Source: Hyphomicrobiaceae bacterium
Lineage (GTDB): Bacteria; Pseudomonadota; Alphaproteobacteria; Rhizobiales; Hyphomicrobiaceae
NCBI GenBank assembly: GCA_041397645.1
Contig: JAWKWE010000004.1
Coordinates: 2,790,001 to 2,854,000, forward strand
Direction of reading: 5' to 3'
DNA length: 64,000 nucleotides
How positions within the stretch are numbered: position 1 is the stretch's first letter; the number at the start of each line of letters is the position of its first letter. Made by a program: the position numbers and the translations under genes. Positions 1-7,545 of the stretch are shown piece by piece. The notes below the pieces were generated by a model. It saw only the letters and a list, made by a program, of their open reading frames with translations. It was not told where the DNA came from and searched no databases.

Positions 1-826
1 GCGTCTCCTCGACCTGATGGGTGTGGAATACACGCTGATCTCGGATGCGTCCGACAACTACGATACGCCGTCGGACGGTGAGTACCGCATGTACGATGGC
101 GGCACCACGCTGGAAGAATGCAAGGATGGCATCAACGCCAAGGCGACATTGTCGTTGCAGGCCTACTGCACGCCGAAGACACTTGAGTTTGTCGAAAGCA
201 TCGGCCAGCAGACGGCAACCTTCCATTATCCGATGGGCGTCCAGGCTACCGACGAATTCCTGATGAAGGTGTCGGAGCTGACCGGCAAGGAGATCCCTGA
301 GTCGATCCGCATGGAGCGCGGCCGTCTCATCGACGCGATTGCAGACAGCCAGTCTTGGCTGCACGGCAAGACATACGCCGTCTACGGCGATCCCGACTTC
401 GTCTACGCCATGGCGCGTTTCATTCTTGAGACGGGTGGTGAGCCGATCCACTGCCTGGCCACGAACGGCAACAAGGAGTGGGAAGCAGAAATGAAGGCGC
501 TGCTCGCGTCTTCGCCATTCGGCAAGAACTGCCAGGTATGGGCCGGCAAGGATCTGTGGCACATGCGTTCGCTGCTCGCCACGGAGCCCGCTGACTTCAT
601 CATCGGCAACTCCTACGGCAAATACCTTGAGCGCGACCTGAAGATTCCGCTCATCCGCCTGACGTTCCCGATCTTCGATCGTCATCATCATCACCGCTTC
701 CCGACCTGGGGATACCAGGGCGCGCTGCGTGTGCTGGTGACGCTGCTCGACAAGATCATGGACGTGATGGATGTCGACACGAACGATCCCGGCGTAACCG
801 ACTTCTCGTTCGATCTGACTAGGTAA
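1..826 (+). CDS. nifK: Nitrogenase MoFe protein beta chain NifK, C-terminal part
   Basis: The reading frame enters from the left edge and gives about 274 residues, roughly the C-terminal half of NifK (the family is about 510-520 residues). Together with NifD, NifK forms the cytoplasmic MoFe protein that holds the P-cluster and FeMo-co and reduces N2. Recognisable stretches are RLLDLMGVEYTLISD at the edge, the GNSYGKYLERD region and the LIRLTFPIFDRHHHHRFPTWGYQG segment region near the end, all typical of NifK. The P-cluster cysteines lie upstream of the window. It is followed after 55 bases by nifE, separated by a strong hairpin. NifH and NifD are presumably just upstream. The identity is secure; only the 5' part is missing. 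Confidence 0.97.
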   Translation, partial: RLLDLMGVEYTLISDASDNYDTPSDGEYRMYDGGTTLEECKDGINAKATLSLQAYCTPKTLEFVESIGQQTATFHYPMGVQATDEFLMKVSELTGKEIPESIRMERGRLIDAIADSQSWLHGKTYAVYGDPDFVYAMARFILETGGEPIHCLATNGNKEWEAEMKALLASSPFGKNCQVWAGKDLWHMRSLLATEPADFIIGNSYGKYLERDLKIPLIRLTFPIFDRHHHHRFPTWGYQGALRVLVTLLDKIMDVMDVDTNDPGVTDFSFDLTR

Positions 827-833
827 AACCAAT

Positions 834-861
834 CCCTCTCTCCGCTTTTGCGGGGAGAGGG
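834..861 (+). promoter_or_regulatory. Intercistronic hairpin between nifK and nifE
   Basis: CCCTCTCTCCGC (834-845), a TTTT loop and GCGGGGAGAGGG (850-861) form a 12-bp stem with one T-G wobble. No T-run follows; the nifE ribosome-binding site GGAGGT is at 871-876. I infer a processing or stabilising element, or a partial terminator, that keeps nifHDK mRNA far above nifEN mRNA. It does not look like a full terminator. Confidence 0.7.
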
Positions 862-881
862 AAACTCCCTGGAGGTCCGGC

Positions 882-2414
882 ATGGCCTTGAACGACAAGA
901 TCCAGGACGTCTTTAACGAGCCCGGTTGCGATAAGAACCAGGGCAAGAGTGAAAAAGAGCGCAAAAAGGGCTGCTCAAAGCCGCTCACGCCTGGAGCGGC
1001 TGCGGGTGGTTGCGCTTTCGACGGGGCAAAGATCGCGCTCCAGCCCATCACCGACGTCGTGCACCTTGTTCATGGTCCGCTCGCCTGCGAGGGTAACAGC
1101 TGGGACAACCGCCACGCGGCTTCGTCGGGCTCCAAACTCTACCGCACCAGCTTTACGACCGATCTTTCCGAACTCGACATTGTGATGGGCGAAGGCGAAA
1201 AGAAGCTTTATCGCGCCATCAAGCAAGTCGTGGCCGAGTACGCGCCACCGGCGATTTTCGTCTATCAGACCTGTGTTACGGCGCTGATTGGCGATGACAT
1301 CGACGCGGTCTGCTCTCATGCCTCGAAAAAATTCGAGTTGCCCGTAATTCCCGTAAATGCCCCAGGCTTTGCAGGTTCCAAGAACCTGGGCAACAAACTG
1401 GCAGGCGAGACGCTTCTGGATCACGTCATCGGCACCATGGAGCCGGAAGAAGATCCAGGCGAGTTGTCGATCAACATCCTTGGCGAATACAACCTGTCGG
1501 GTGAGCTTTGGCAGGTGAAGCCTCTGTTTGAGGCGCTCGGCATCAAGATTCACTCCTGCATTTCCGGCGATGGCCGCTATCGCGAGATCGCATCCTCCCA
1601 TCACGCGCGCGCCAATATGATGGTGTGCTCCGCAGCGCTCATCAATCTCGCGCGCAAGATGCAGGAGCGTTATGACATTCCCTATTTCGAAGGCTCGTTC
1701 TACGGCATCAGCGACACGTCCGATGCTTTGCGGCAGACGGCGCGCCTGTTGGTCCAACGCGGAGCCTCGCCAGACCTTCTCGATCGCACGGAGACTTTGA
1801 TTGCACGAGAAGAGAAGAAGGTGTGGCAGAAACTTGAGACCTACCGCGAGCGCCTGCAGGGCAAGCGCGTGTTGCTCTATACGGGCGGCGTGAAGAGCTG
1901 GTCGGTTGTGTCCGCCCTACAAGAAGTTGGCATGGAAATCGTCGGCACCAGCGTGCGCAAGTCGACCGATGAGGACAAGGCCCGCATTCAGGCGATCATG
2001 GATGATCCTCATACCTATGAGGCCATTCCGCCGCGCGAGATGTACGCGATGTTGAAGGAGAGCAAGGCGGACATCATGCTGTCGGGCGGCCGCACGCAAT
2101 TCATCGCGCTCAAAGCCAAAGTGCCTTGGCTCGACATCAACCAGGAGCGGCACCACGCCTATGCCGGTTACGATGGCATCGTCGAGTTGGTTCACCAGCT
2201 GGATCTGGCTCTTCATAATCCCGTTTGGGAACACGTGCGCGCACCAGAGCCCTGGGACGCGGAAGGACGCATCAGCTCTGCAACGCCGACTTCTTCTCAG
2301 CCACAGGCAGAAGCCTCGGTGCAAGCCGAGGCTGCTGCTGAGGATGACAACTACCTCGCCGGTATCTCGAAGAAATTTGCTGGGCTCGATGCTCACGACT
2401 TAGGGGAATGCTGA
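882..2414 (+). CDS. nifE: FeMo-cofactor scaffold protein NifE
   Basis: NifE pairs with NifN to form the cytoplasmic scaffold on which the NifB-co precursor is matured to FeMo-co. The 510-residue product has the NifD-like cysteine pattern: Cys44 in GGCAFDGAK, Cys69 in HGPLACEG, and a further Cys in YQTCVTALIGDD near residue 131. The start ATG is preceded by GGAGGT with a 5-base spacing. The C-terminus carries an Ala/Gln/Glu-rich extension (about residues 465-495) beyond the catalytic fold; this is variable in the family. The end overlaps the possible upstream start of nifN, so translation is probably coupled. It sits in the order nifK-E-N-X, as in many alphaproteobacterial diazotrophs. Confidence 0.97.
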   Translation: MALNDKIQDVFNEPGCDKNQGKSEKERKKGCSKPLTPGAAAGGCAFDGAKIALQPITDVVHLVHGPLACEGNSWDNRHAASSGSKLYRTSFTTDLSELDIVMGEGEKKLYRAIKQVVAEYAPPAIFVYQTCVTALIGDDIDAVCSHASKKFELPVIPVNAPGFAGSKNLGNKLAGETLLDHVIGTMEPEEDPGELSINILGEYNLSGELWQVKPLFEALGIKIHSCISGDGRYREIASSHHARANMMVCSAALINLARKMQERYDIPYFEGSFYGISDTSDALRQTARLLVQRGASPDLLDRTETLIAREEKKVWQKLETYRERLQGKRVLLYTGGVKSWSVVSALQEVGMEIVGTSVRKSTDEDKARIQAIMDDPHTYEAIPPREMYAMLKESKADIMLSGGRTQFIALKAKVPWLDINQERHHAYAGYDGIVELVHQLDLALHNPVWEHVRAPEPWDAEGRISSATPTSSQPQAEASVQAEAAAEDDNYLAGISKKFAGLDAHDLGEC

Positions 2415-2416
2415 TC

Positions 2417-3799
2417 ATGAATGCGCACGCGACAGCGAAAGCCGTATCGGTTAATCCGCTCAAGTCTTCCGCGCCGCTGGGCGCAGCCATGGCATATCTT
2501 GGCGTCTCGGGTGCCATCCCGCTGTTTCATGGCAGCCAGGGATGTACGGCCTTCGCGCTCGTGCTGATGGTGCGTCATTTCAAAGAGTCGATCCCGATCC
2601 AGACCACGGCAATGAACGAGGTCTCGACCATTCTAGGCGGCGCCGATCATGTCGAGGAGGCGTTGCTCAACCTCAAGAACCGCGTAAAGCCCGAACTCAT
2701 CGGTGTCTGCTCCACGGCGTTGGTCGAAACGCGCGGTGAAGATTTCAAGGGCGATCTCGCAAACATCATGCGTCGGCGTGCGAAGGACATGGAAGGCACG
2801 AAGGTCGTGTTCGCGTCCACGCCCGATTTTTCCGGTGCGCTTGAGGAAGGCTGGTCGAAGGCCGTCACCGCCATGATCGAAGACTTGGTGGAGCGACCGG
2901 CCGGACGGACCGCGCGCCTTCGACAGGTCAACGTTCTAGCGAGCGTTCACATGACGCCCGCCGACATTGAACATGTGCGCGACTTAGCCGAACGCTTTGG
3001 CATTCAGCCGATTATCCTGCCCGACATTTCTGGAAGTCTTGCCGGCACCGTGCCCGATCGCTGGGTGCCCACTAGCTACGGTGGCGTGACGCTTGAAGAG
3101 ATTGCACGGATGGGTCAATCCCAGGCCACGATTGCCATTGGCGAGCATATGCGCGCACCGGGTGAGCGCCTGCAGCAACTGACCGGCGTTCCGCTCAAGA
3201 TGTTCGACCGTATCACCGGCCTTGAAGCAGCAGATCGCCTGGTCGTCACCTTCGCCGAGCTGGCCGGTATGCCGGTGCCTGCAGCCATCCGCCGTCGCCG
3301 CAGTGAACTCGTCGACGTCATGCTCGATAGCCATTTCCATTTTGGCGGCAAGCGCCTCGCCATCGCGGCGGAACCGGATCTGCTCTATGCGCTTTCGGAG
3401 ACGTTTACGGAAGTTGGAGCCGACATCGTTGCGGCGGTTACCACCGGTCTGTCGTCAAAAGCCATTCCCAATGTGAAGGCAGATGTGTCGGTGGGTGATC
3501 TCGGCGATCTTGAACATCTGGCGGAGGCCCACGAGGCCGATCTTCTGGTCACGCATAGCCATGGTCGGCAGGCTTCCGACCGGCTCGATATCCCGCTCAT
3601 GCGCGTGGGCTTTCCGATCTTCGATCGGCTGGGCGCACAGCACAAGCTTTCCGTCGGCTACGAGGGAACGCGAAACGTTCTCTACGAAGCTGCGAATATC
3701 TTCCTTTCCCAGCATCACGAACCAAATCCGGCAGAACTCTCACCTGTAATGACTTCTACGGAGGACATCGATGAACGTTCGTCGTTTGCGGCTCATTGA
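2417..3799 (+). CDS. nifN: FeMo-cofactor scaffold protein NifN
   Basis: This is the NifK-like partner of NifE in the FeMo-co scaffold. The product begins MNAHATAKAVSVNPLKSSAPLG and contains the NifN signature region with GCTAFALVLMVRHF, where the Cys is the position retained from NifK. The length, about 460 residues, is normal. I chose ATG 2417 because AGGGGA (2402-2407) lies at a workable distance; ATG 2408 in the same frame would add three residues but leaves almost no space for that site. Its 3' end overlaps nifX by 29 bases, which points to coupled translation. Confidence 0.96.
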   Translation: MNAHATAKAVSVNPLKSSAPLGAAMAYLGVSGAIPLFHGSQGCTAFALVLMVRHFKESIPIQTTAMNEVSTILGGADHVEEALLNLKNRVKPELIGVCSTALVETRGEDFKGDLANIMRRRAKDMEGTKVVFASTPDFSGALEEGWSKAVTAMIEDLVERPAGRTARLRQVNVLASVHMTPADIEHVRDLAERFGIQPIILPDISGSLAGTVPDRWVPTSYGGVTLEEIARMGQSQATIAIGEHMRAPGERLQQLTGVPLKMFDRITGLEAADRLVVTFAELAGMPVPAAIRRRRSELVDVMLDSHFHFGGKRLAIAAEPDLLYALSETFTEVGADIVAAVTTGLSSKAIPNVKADVSVGDLGDLEHLAEAHEADLLVTHSHGRQASDRLDIPLMRVGFPIFDRLGAQHKLSVGYEGTRNVLYEAANIFLSQHHEPNPAELSPVMTSTEDIDERSSFAAH

Positions 3800-4265
3800 A
3801 GACGAGGTCAACGTGACGGAGACCCAGACGAAGCCGGCTGGCGTGCGCATTGCGATTGCGACGCAGGATATGAAGAACCTTAATGCGCACTTCGGATCAG
3901 CGCGCAAATTCGCCATCTACGATGTAACGCCGGATTCGTGGGCATTCATCGAAGCTGTAGGATTTGACGATGTTTCTGACGAAGGCGGCTCGCACAAAGA
4001 TGACGGCGACGACCGCATCACGCCCAAAGTTGACGCGCTGAAGGGCGTCAATCTGCTTTTCGTGCGCGCGATTGGCGGACCTGCCGCGGCAAAAGTCGTG
4101 CGCGCGAAAATCCACCCGATAAAAATTCCGGACTCGCAGCCGATCGATGATGTCATCTGCCGTGTGCAGACCATGCTGAAAGGGTCTCCTCCACCTTGGC
4201 TGCGCAAGGTGCTCGCTGAGACCGGAAACATCGAAAAGCCCGCATTTGCCGAGGAGGACGCCTAA
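3771..4265 (+). CDS. nifX: FeMo-cofactor maturation/carrier protein NifX
   Basis: NifX binds NifB-co and a precursor of FeMo-co and passes them to NifEN. The 164-residue product has a short basic leader (MNVRRLRLIEDE) and then the dinitrogenase iron-molybdenum cofactor domain, starting at VRIAIATQDMKNLNAHFGSA, with RAIGGPAAAKVVRAKIHPIK toward the middle. The start is supported by GGAGGA (3760-3765), 5 bases upstream, even though it lies inside the end of nifN. The gene ends at 4265 and the next gene begins at the very next base, so it is part of one tightly packed transcript. Confidence 0.95.
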   Translation: MNVRRLRLIEDEVNVTETQTKPAGVRIAIATQDMKNLNAHFGSARKFAIYDVTPDSWAFIEAVGFDDVSDEGGSHKDDGDDRITPKVDALKGVNLLFVRAIGGPAAAKVVRAKIHPIKIPDSQPIDDVICRVQTMLKGSPPPWLRKVLAETGNIEKPAFAEEDA

Positions 4266-4727
4266 ATGACTGTCGCGACAGCTGAGACGAATGCTCTCGA
4301 AAGGCCGTTCGTGAAGACCCTGGTTCGCCTCATCCGGGCTCAGGATTCCTACGGTGTCTGGGAAGGCAAGCCCGATCTGGCTCTGCTTGAACCTTTCATC
4401 GTGACGAAGGAAAAGCGCAAGCAGTTGCCATTGATGGCCGATCCGGACCCTGATGTGATTGCGCGTGTCGAGATGTTCTACAGCGCCATTTCTCTCTCGA
4501 TTGAGCGTGAGACCGGAATGATTGCGAGCCCGATGATGAAGATACATCACGAGGGCTTCGGTCGCGTACTCCTCACGATGGGAAAGCTGGTGGTGCTGTC
4601 CAAACATTTGCGCGACATGCATCGCTTCGGCTTCGACACGCTGGAGAAGCTTGCGCAGGAGGGCGACAAGCTTGTCGCGACTGCAGTCGAAACCATCAAC
4701 ACTTATCCCGAAGTGGCGAAGGCTTAA
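4266..4727 (+). CDS. NifX-associated nitrogen fixation protein (DUF269 family)
   Basis: The 153-residue protein belongs to the family found next to nifX in most proteobacterial nif clusters (DUF269). It is soluble, helical in appearance and has no cysteine motif. Typical family features are the RLIRAQDSYGVWEGK stretch near residue 20 and the GRVLLTMGKLVVLSKHLRD helix. The molecular role is not settled; the conserved neighbourhood argues for help in FeMo-co synthesis or for protection of the scaffold. The start codon abuts the nifX stop. Confidence 0.93.
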   Translation: MTVATAETNALERPFVKTLVRLIRAQDSYGVWEGKPDLALLEPFIVTKEKRKQLPLMADPDPDVIARVEMFYSAISLSIERETGMIASPMMKIHHEGFGRVLLTMGKLVVLSKHLRDMHRFGFDTLEKLAQEGDKLVATAVETINTYPEVAKA

Positions 4728-4743
4728 GAAGGGGGAGCACGAA

Positions 4744-4947
4744 ATGTCTGACATCGAGACGCTGAAGGCGGAAATCAAGAAGCTGTCCTCTCGTGCAACC
4801 ACGGCCAAGATGAATCTTCATGACTTGTCCGAGGATCTGCCGGTGAACTGGCAGAACATCATGACAACGGCCGAGGCGGCGCGCGATGCCTACAAAGAAC
4901 TGGAGGAAGCGCGCGCCAAGTTGAAATCTCTGGAAGCCGCCGTCTAG
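4744..4947 (+). CDS. Small nif-associated helical protein (DUF683, CCE_0567-type)
   Basis: This 67-residue, strongly charged protein is predicted to be a two-helix coiled coil (ETLKAEIKKLSSRATTAKMNLHDLSEDLPVNW, then a second helix ending EEARAKLKSLEAAV). It matches the DUF683/CCE_0567 family that sits between the DUF269 gene and the nif ferredoxin in many diazotrophs. The family has been described as metal-binding, but no Cys or His cluster is visible apart from one His. GGGGGAGCAC lies just before the ATG. The function is unknown; the context says FeMo-co assembly. Confidence 0.9.
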   Translation: MSDIETLKAEIKKLSSRATTAKMNLHDLSEDLPVNWQNIMTTAEAARDAYKELEEARAKLKSLEAAV

Positions 4948-4964
4948 GCACAAGGAAATTGCAC

Positions 4965-5288
4965 ATGACCGACTATGCGACACGTGACGGCACACCTTGG
5001 GAGCCCGTCTATATCACCGCCATCAACGGCGAAACATGCATCGGTTGCGGCCGCTGCTTCAAAGTCTGCTCGCGTGACGTTATGCACCTTTACGGCCTCA
5101 ACGATGAGGGCGAGGTTCTCGGCAAGGTCACCGATGACGACGACGACGACTTCGATGGCGATCTAAACCGCAAGATCATGGTGCTCGACAACGCGGGCGC
5201 CTGCATTGGATGCGGAAGCTGTGCACGTGTGTGTCCGAAAAATTGCCAGACGCACACCAAGGCCAGTGAACTTTCCGCCGCAGGCTGA
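4965..5288 (+). CDS. fdxB: nif-specific ferredoxin III (FdxB-type 2[4Fe-4S])
   Basis: The 107-residue ferredoxin has two cluster motifs: CIGCGRCFKVC near residues 26-36 and CIGCGSCARVCPKNC near 82-96. These would bind two [4Fe-4S] clusters, as in the FdxB ferredoxins that supply electrons for nitrogenase or for FeMo-co synthesis. Between the motifs lies a very acidic run (DDDDDFDGD). ATG 4965 is preceded by AAGGA (4952-4956). It is in the same operon as nifENX. The electron donor may be FixABCX, encoded downstream, but that link is inference. Confidence 0.95.
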   Translation: MTDYATRDGTPWEPVYITAINGETCIGCGRCFKVCSRDVMHLYGLNDEGEVLGKVTDDDDDDFDGDLNRKIMVLDNAGACIGCGSCARVCPKNCQTHTKASELSAAG

Positions 5289-5332
5289 GCCGCGCCTGCC
5301 GTTTACAGCCAGACGTTACGAGGAGGAGCATC

Positions 5333-5950
5333 ATGTCCGGATTGCCGTTCGAACCAGCCACCTCAATGCAGCCCATCGAACCTCTTTTGGATGAAGACGG
5401 TGCGGCCTTCGACCGGATGGTCCTCACCTCTATCCTCGAAAAGTGTCTGGTCGAGCGCGATCAGTTCGGGGGGCGTCTGGCAGACCGGCTTGGGATTGCG
5501 GGCACCAGGCTCGCGATCCTGCTCATGCTCAATGTTCCCGGCCATCCGTTGCTTGCGCCGGAAGATTACGAAGCAAGCCCGGAGCCGGAAGAGCAGGGTT
5601 GGGTGCGTGATTTGTTGTTGCGCAACGTGGCGACGGATCTGGAGATAACCCCGTGGCTCGCTGAGATCATTGCGCGCAGGGCCATGCAGGCCAACCACCT
5701 TTGGGAAGATCTGGGGCTGCCGAACCGTGACGCCTTGAACAAGTTGATGAGGCGACACTTCACCGCGATGTTCGAGGCGAACCAGGGCCGTATGCGCTGG
5801 AAGCGTTTCTTTTACCGCGCGTTGTGCGAGGAAGAAGGTTTGTCGCACTGTACCTCGCCCACTTGTGCTGATTGCGAGGACGTTGAGCGTTGCTTCGAGC
5901 CCGACTCGGTTGAGGCGCAAATTGCTCGCTCCAAGCGTGCCCAGGACTGA
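5333..5950 (+). CDS. nifQ: Molybdenum donor protein NifQ
   Basis: NifQ carries a Mo-Fe-S cluster and donates molybdenum to FeMo-co synthesis on NifEN. The 205-residue product ends with the NifQ cysteine signature C-x4-C-x2-C-x5-C (CTSPTCADCEDVERC, about residues 174-188), the proposed cluster ligands. The central RWKRFFYRALCEEEG stretch is also typical. GAGGAGGAG precedes the start closely. It is the last gene of the first operon: a stem-loop with a T-rich tail follows within 30 bases. Confidence 0.95.
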   Translation: MSGLPFEPATSMQPIEPLLDEDGAAFDRMVLTSILEKCLVERDQFGGRLADRLGIAGTRLAILLMLNVPGHPLLAPEDYEASPEPEEQGWVRDLLLRNVATDLEITPWLAEIIARRAMQANHLWEDLGLPNRDALNKLMRRHFTAMFEANQGRMRWKRFFYRALCEEEGLSHCTSPTCADCEDVERCFEPDSVEAQIARSKRAQD

Positions 5951-5975
5951 CCCTTATCAGGCTTGAAAAATTGCC

Positions 5976-6012
5976 ACCTGCCCATCTGCCCACGATGGGC
6001 CGGTTTTCTTTT
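5976..6012 (+). terminator. Rho-independent terminator after nifQ
   Basis: GCCCATC (5980-5986) pairs with GATGGGC (5994-6000), and outer ACC/GGT pairs extend the stem past one mismatch. TTTTCTTTT follows directly. This closes the nifE...nifQ transcript ahead of the next NifA-dependent promoter. Confidence 0.8.
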
Positions 6013-6046
6013 GTCTGCCTTCTGCGGATTGTCGGGAAGCGCACGT

Positions 6047-6062
6047 TGTCAGTGTTGCGACA
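6047..6062 (+). promoter_or_regulatory. NifA upstream activator sequence (TGT-N10-ACA)
   Basis: TGTCAGTGTTGCGACA fits TGT-N10-ACA exactly. It lies about 45 bases upstream of the -24 element, closer than the usual 80-150 bases, but the sigma-54 site downstream makes a NifA site likely. Confidence 0.65.
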
Positions 6063-6107
6063 TGCAAGGTCGGATTAAATATCCAGTAATTACTTGATGT
6101 TGTGCAC

Positions 6108-6123
6108 TGGCATAAGGCTTGCG
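6108..6123 (+). promoter_or_regulatory. Sigma-54 promoter of the iscA-nifUSVW unit
   Basis: TGGCAT-N5-TTGCG matches the -24 GG / -12 GC consensus with correct spacing. Transcription should begin near 6135, which rules out translation starts upstream of that point and fixes the next gene's start at ATG 6163. Confidence 0.85.
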
Positions 6124-6162
6124 AAGCCCCTTCCAATCATCCTCATGCACGGAGGCACTCCT

Positions 6163-6483
6163 ATGATCTCACTCACCGAAAACGCCGTCTCCGCGGTCAA
6201 GAAGGCCATCGCGAAGTCCGGGAAGGAAGGCGCTGGTTTTCGCATCATGGTCGAGAACGGCGGCTGCTCGGGTCTTAAGTACAAAATCGGCCTCGATACC
6301 GCGCCGCGCGAAGACGACGAGATTGTCTCCGCTGGCGACATCAAGGTCTTCATCGATCAGCAATCCAAGCCGATGGTGGAAGGCATGACGGTGGATTTTG
6401 TCGAGGAGATCGGCAAGGCCGGTTTCTCGTTCGACAATCCGAACGCGAAAGAGAAGTGCAACTGCGGCAAGTCGTTCTGCTAA
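6163..6483 (+). CDS. iscA: nif-associated A-type Fe-S carrier (IscA/HesB family)
   Basis: The 106-residue protein of the A-type (IscA/HesB) family carries Fe-S clusters from NifU to targets. The three conserved cysteines are present: one in the NGGCSGLKY motif and the C-terminal pair in KCNCGKSFC. The start at ATG 6163 is supported by GGAGGC (6151-6156); a longer open frame upstream begins before the sigma-54 promoter and cannot be used. It is the first gene of a NifA-type transcript with nifU 16 bases downstream. A second A-type protein, SufA, is encoded at 58530. Confidence 0.93.
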   Translation: MISLTENAVSAVKKAIAKSGKEGAGFRIMVENGGCSGLKYKIGLDTAPREDDEIVSAGDIKVFIDQQSKPMVEGMTVDFVEEIGKAGFSFDNPNAKEKCNCGKSFC

Positions 6484-6499
6484 GGGGATCCATACCGCC

Positions 6500-7498
6500 A
6501 TGTGGGACTATACCGAAAAGGTCAAAGAATACTTCTTCAACCCGAAGAACGCCGGCGTGCTCGAAAGCGCCAACGCCATTGGTGAGGTCGGTGCCATCGC
6601 TTGCGGCGATGCCTTGAAGCTGATGCTCAAGGTCAATCCCGACAACGAGCTGATCGAGGACGCCAAGTTCCAGACGTTCGGCTGTGGCTCAGCCATCGCG
6701 TCGTCGTCTGCGCTGACAGAACTCGTCATCGGCAAGACACTGGACCAGGCATTGAAACTGACCAACGCCGACATCGCCGAATTCCTCGGCGGGCTGCCGC
6801 CGGAGAAAATGCACTGCTCCGTGATGGGTTATGAGGCGCTGCAAGCGGCGGTTGCCAACTTCCGCGGCGAGGAATGGAAGGACGATCACGAGGAAGGCGC
6901 GCTCATCTGCAAGTGCTTCGGCGTCGATGAGGGCATGCTCGAGACAGCCATTCGCGTCAACAAGCTGACGACGCTCGAAATGGTCACCTTCTATACCAAG
7001 GCTGGCGGAAGCTGCTCGACCTGCTCGGAAGCGATCGAGGAAGTTCTCGCCAAAACCAACGCCAAGATGGTGGAAGAGGGACTTCTGATGGCCGAGCAGG
7101 CGTTTGTCGCTGGCACCTCGGAATCCTCTGGCGTCAAGCGTAAGCCTCAGGCGGGCAAGGGCAAGGTCGCGACTATTGAGGTGTCGGACGATTTTGTACC
7201 TCTTGAGATCTTCAACGACGAATACAAGACGGCCGCTGCGCCCAAGCTGACGACAGTGCAGAAGGTCAAGCTGGTCGAAGAGACGCTGGATGAAGTGCGT
7301 CCCTTCTTGAAGAAGGACGGCGGCGACTGCGAGCTGATCGATCTCGATGGCGACAAGGTCATGGTGAAGCTCTCAGGTGCCTGCGTGAACTGCCAGCTGG
7401 CGTCGGTGACCGTCAGCGGCATTCAGGAAAAACTCATGAAGAAGACCGGGTTGCCTCTCAAGGTCGTTCCGGTCAAGGCCGCGGTCGCCGCCCACTAG
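6500..7498 (+). CDS. nifU: Fe-S cluster scaffold protein NifU
   Basis: NifU builds [Fe-S] clusters for nitrogenase using sulfur from NifS. The 332-residue product has all three classical modules. The IscU-like N-terminus has Cys35, Cys62 and Cys106. The central [2Fe-2S] domain has Cys137, Cys139, Cys172 and Cys175. The C-terminal Nfu domain has its CVNC pair near residue 298. The N-terminal and central positions coincide with those of the Azotobacter protein. ATG 6500 starts the classical MWDYTEKVKEYFFNPKNAG; AAGGGGA (6482-6488) precedes it. A segment rich in Lys/Gly (about 205-235) links the central and Nfu domains. Confidence 0.97.
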   Translation: MWDYTEKVKEYFFNPKNAGVLESANAIGEVGAIACGDALKLMLKVNPDNELIEDAKFQTFGCGSAIASSSALTELVIGKTLDQALKLTNADIAEFLGGLPPEKMHCSVMGYEALQAAVANFRGEEWKDDHEEGALICKCFGVDEGMLETAIRVNKLTTLEMVTFYTKAGGSCSTCSEAIEEVLAKTNAKMVEEGLLMAEQAFVAGTSESSGVKRKPQAGKGKVATIEVSDDFVPLEIFNDEYKTAAAPKLTTVQKVKLVEETLDEVRPFLKKDGGDCELIDLDGDKVMVKLSGACVNCQLASVTVSGIQEKLMKKTGLPLKVVPVKAAVAAH

Positions 7499-7545
7499 CG
7501 ACGGCGTACTTTCCTTTCAGCGCATTGTTTTCCGCAGGTGCTCAA

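Noticed and set aside
975..1757. 260-codon minus-strand frame inside nifE
   Set aside because: It is antisense to an unmistakable nifE, with no ribosome-binding site or recognisable domain.
6094..6162. Upstream extension of the nif iscA frame to ATG 6094
   Set aside because: The sigma-54 promoter at 6108-6123 puts the transcript start downstream of this codon.
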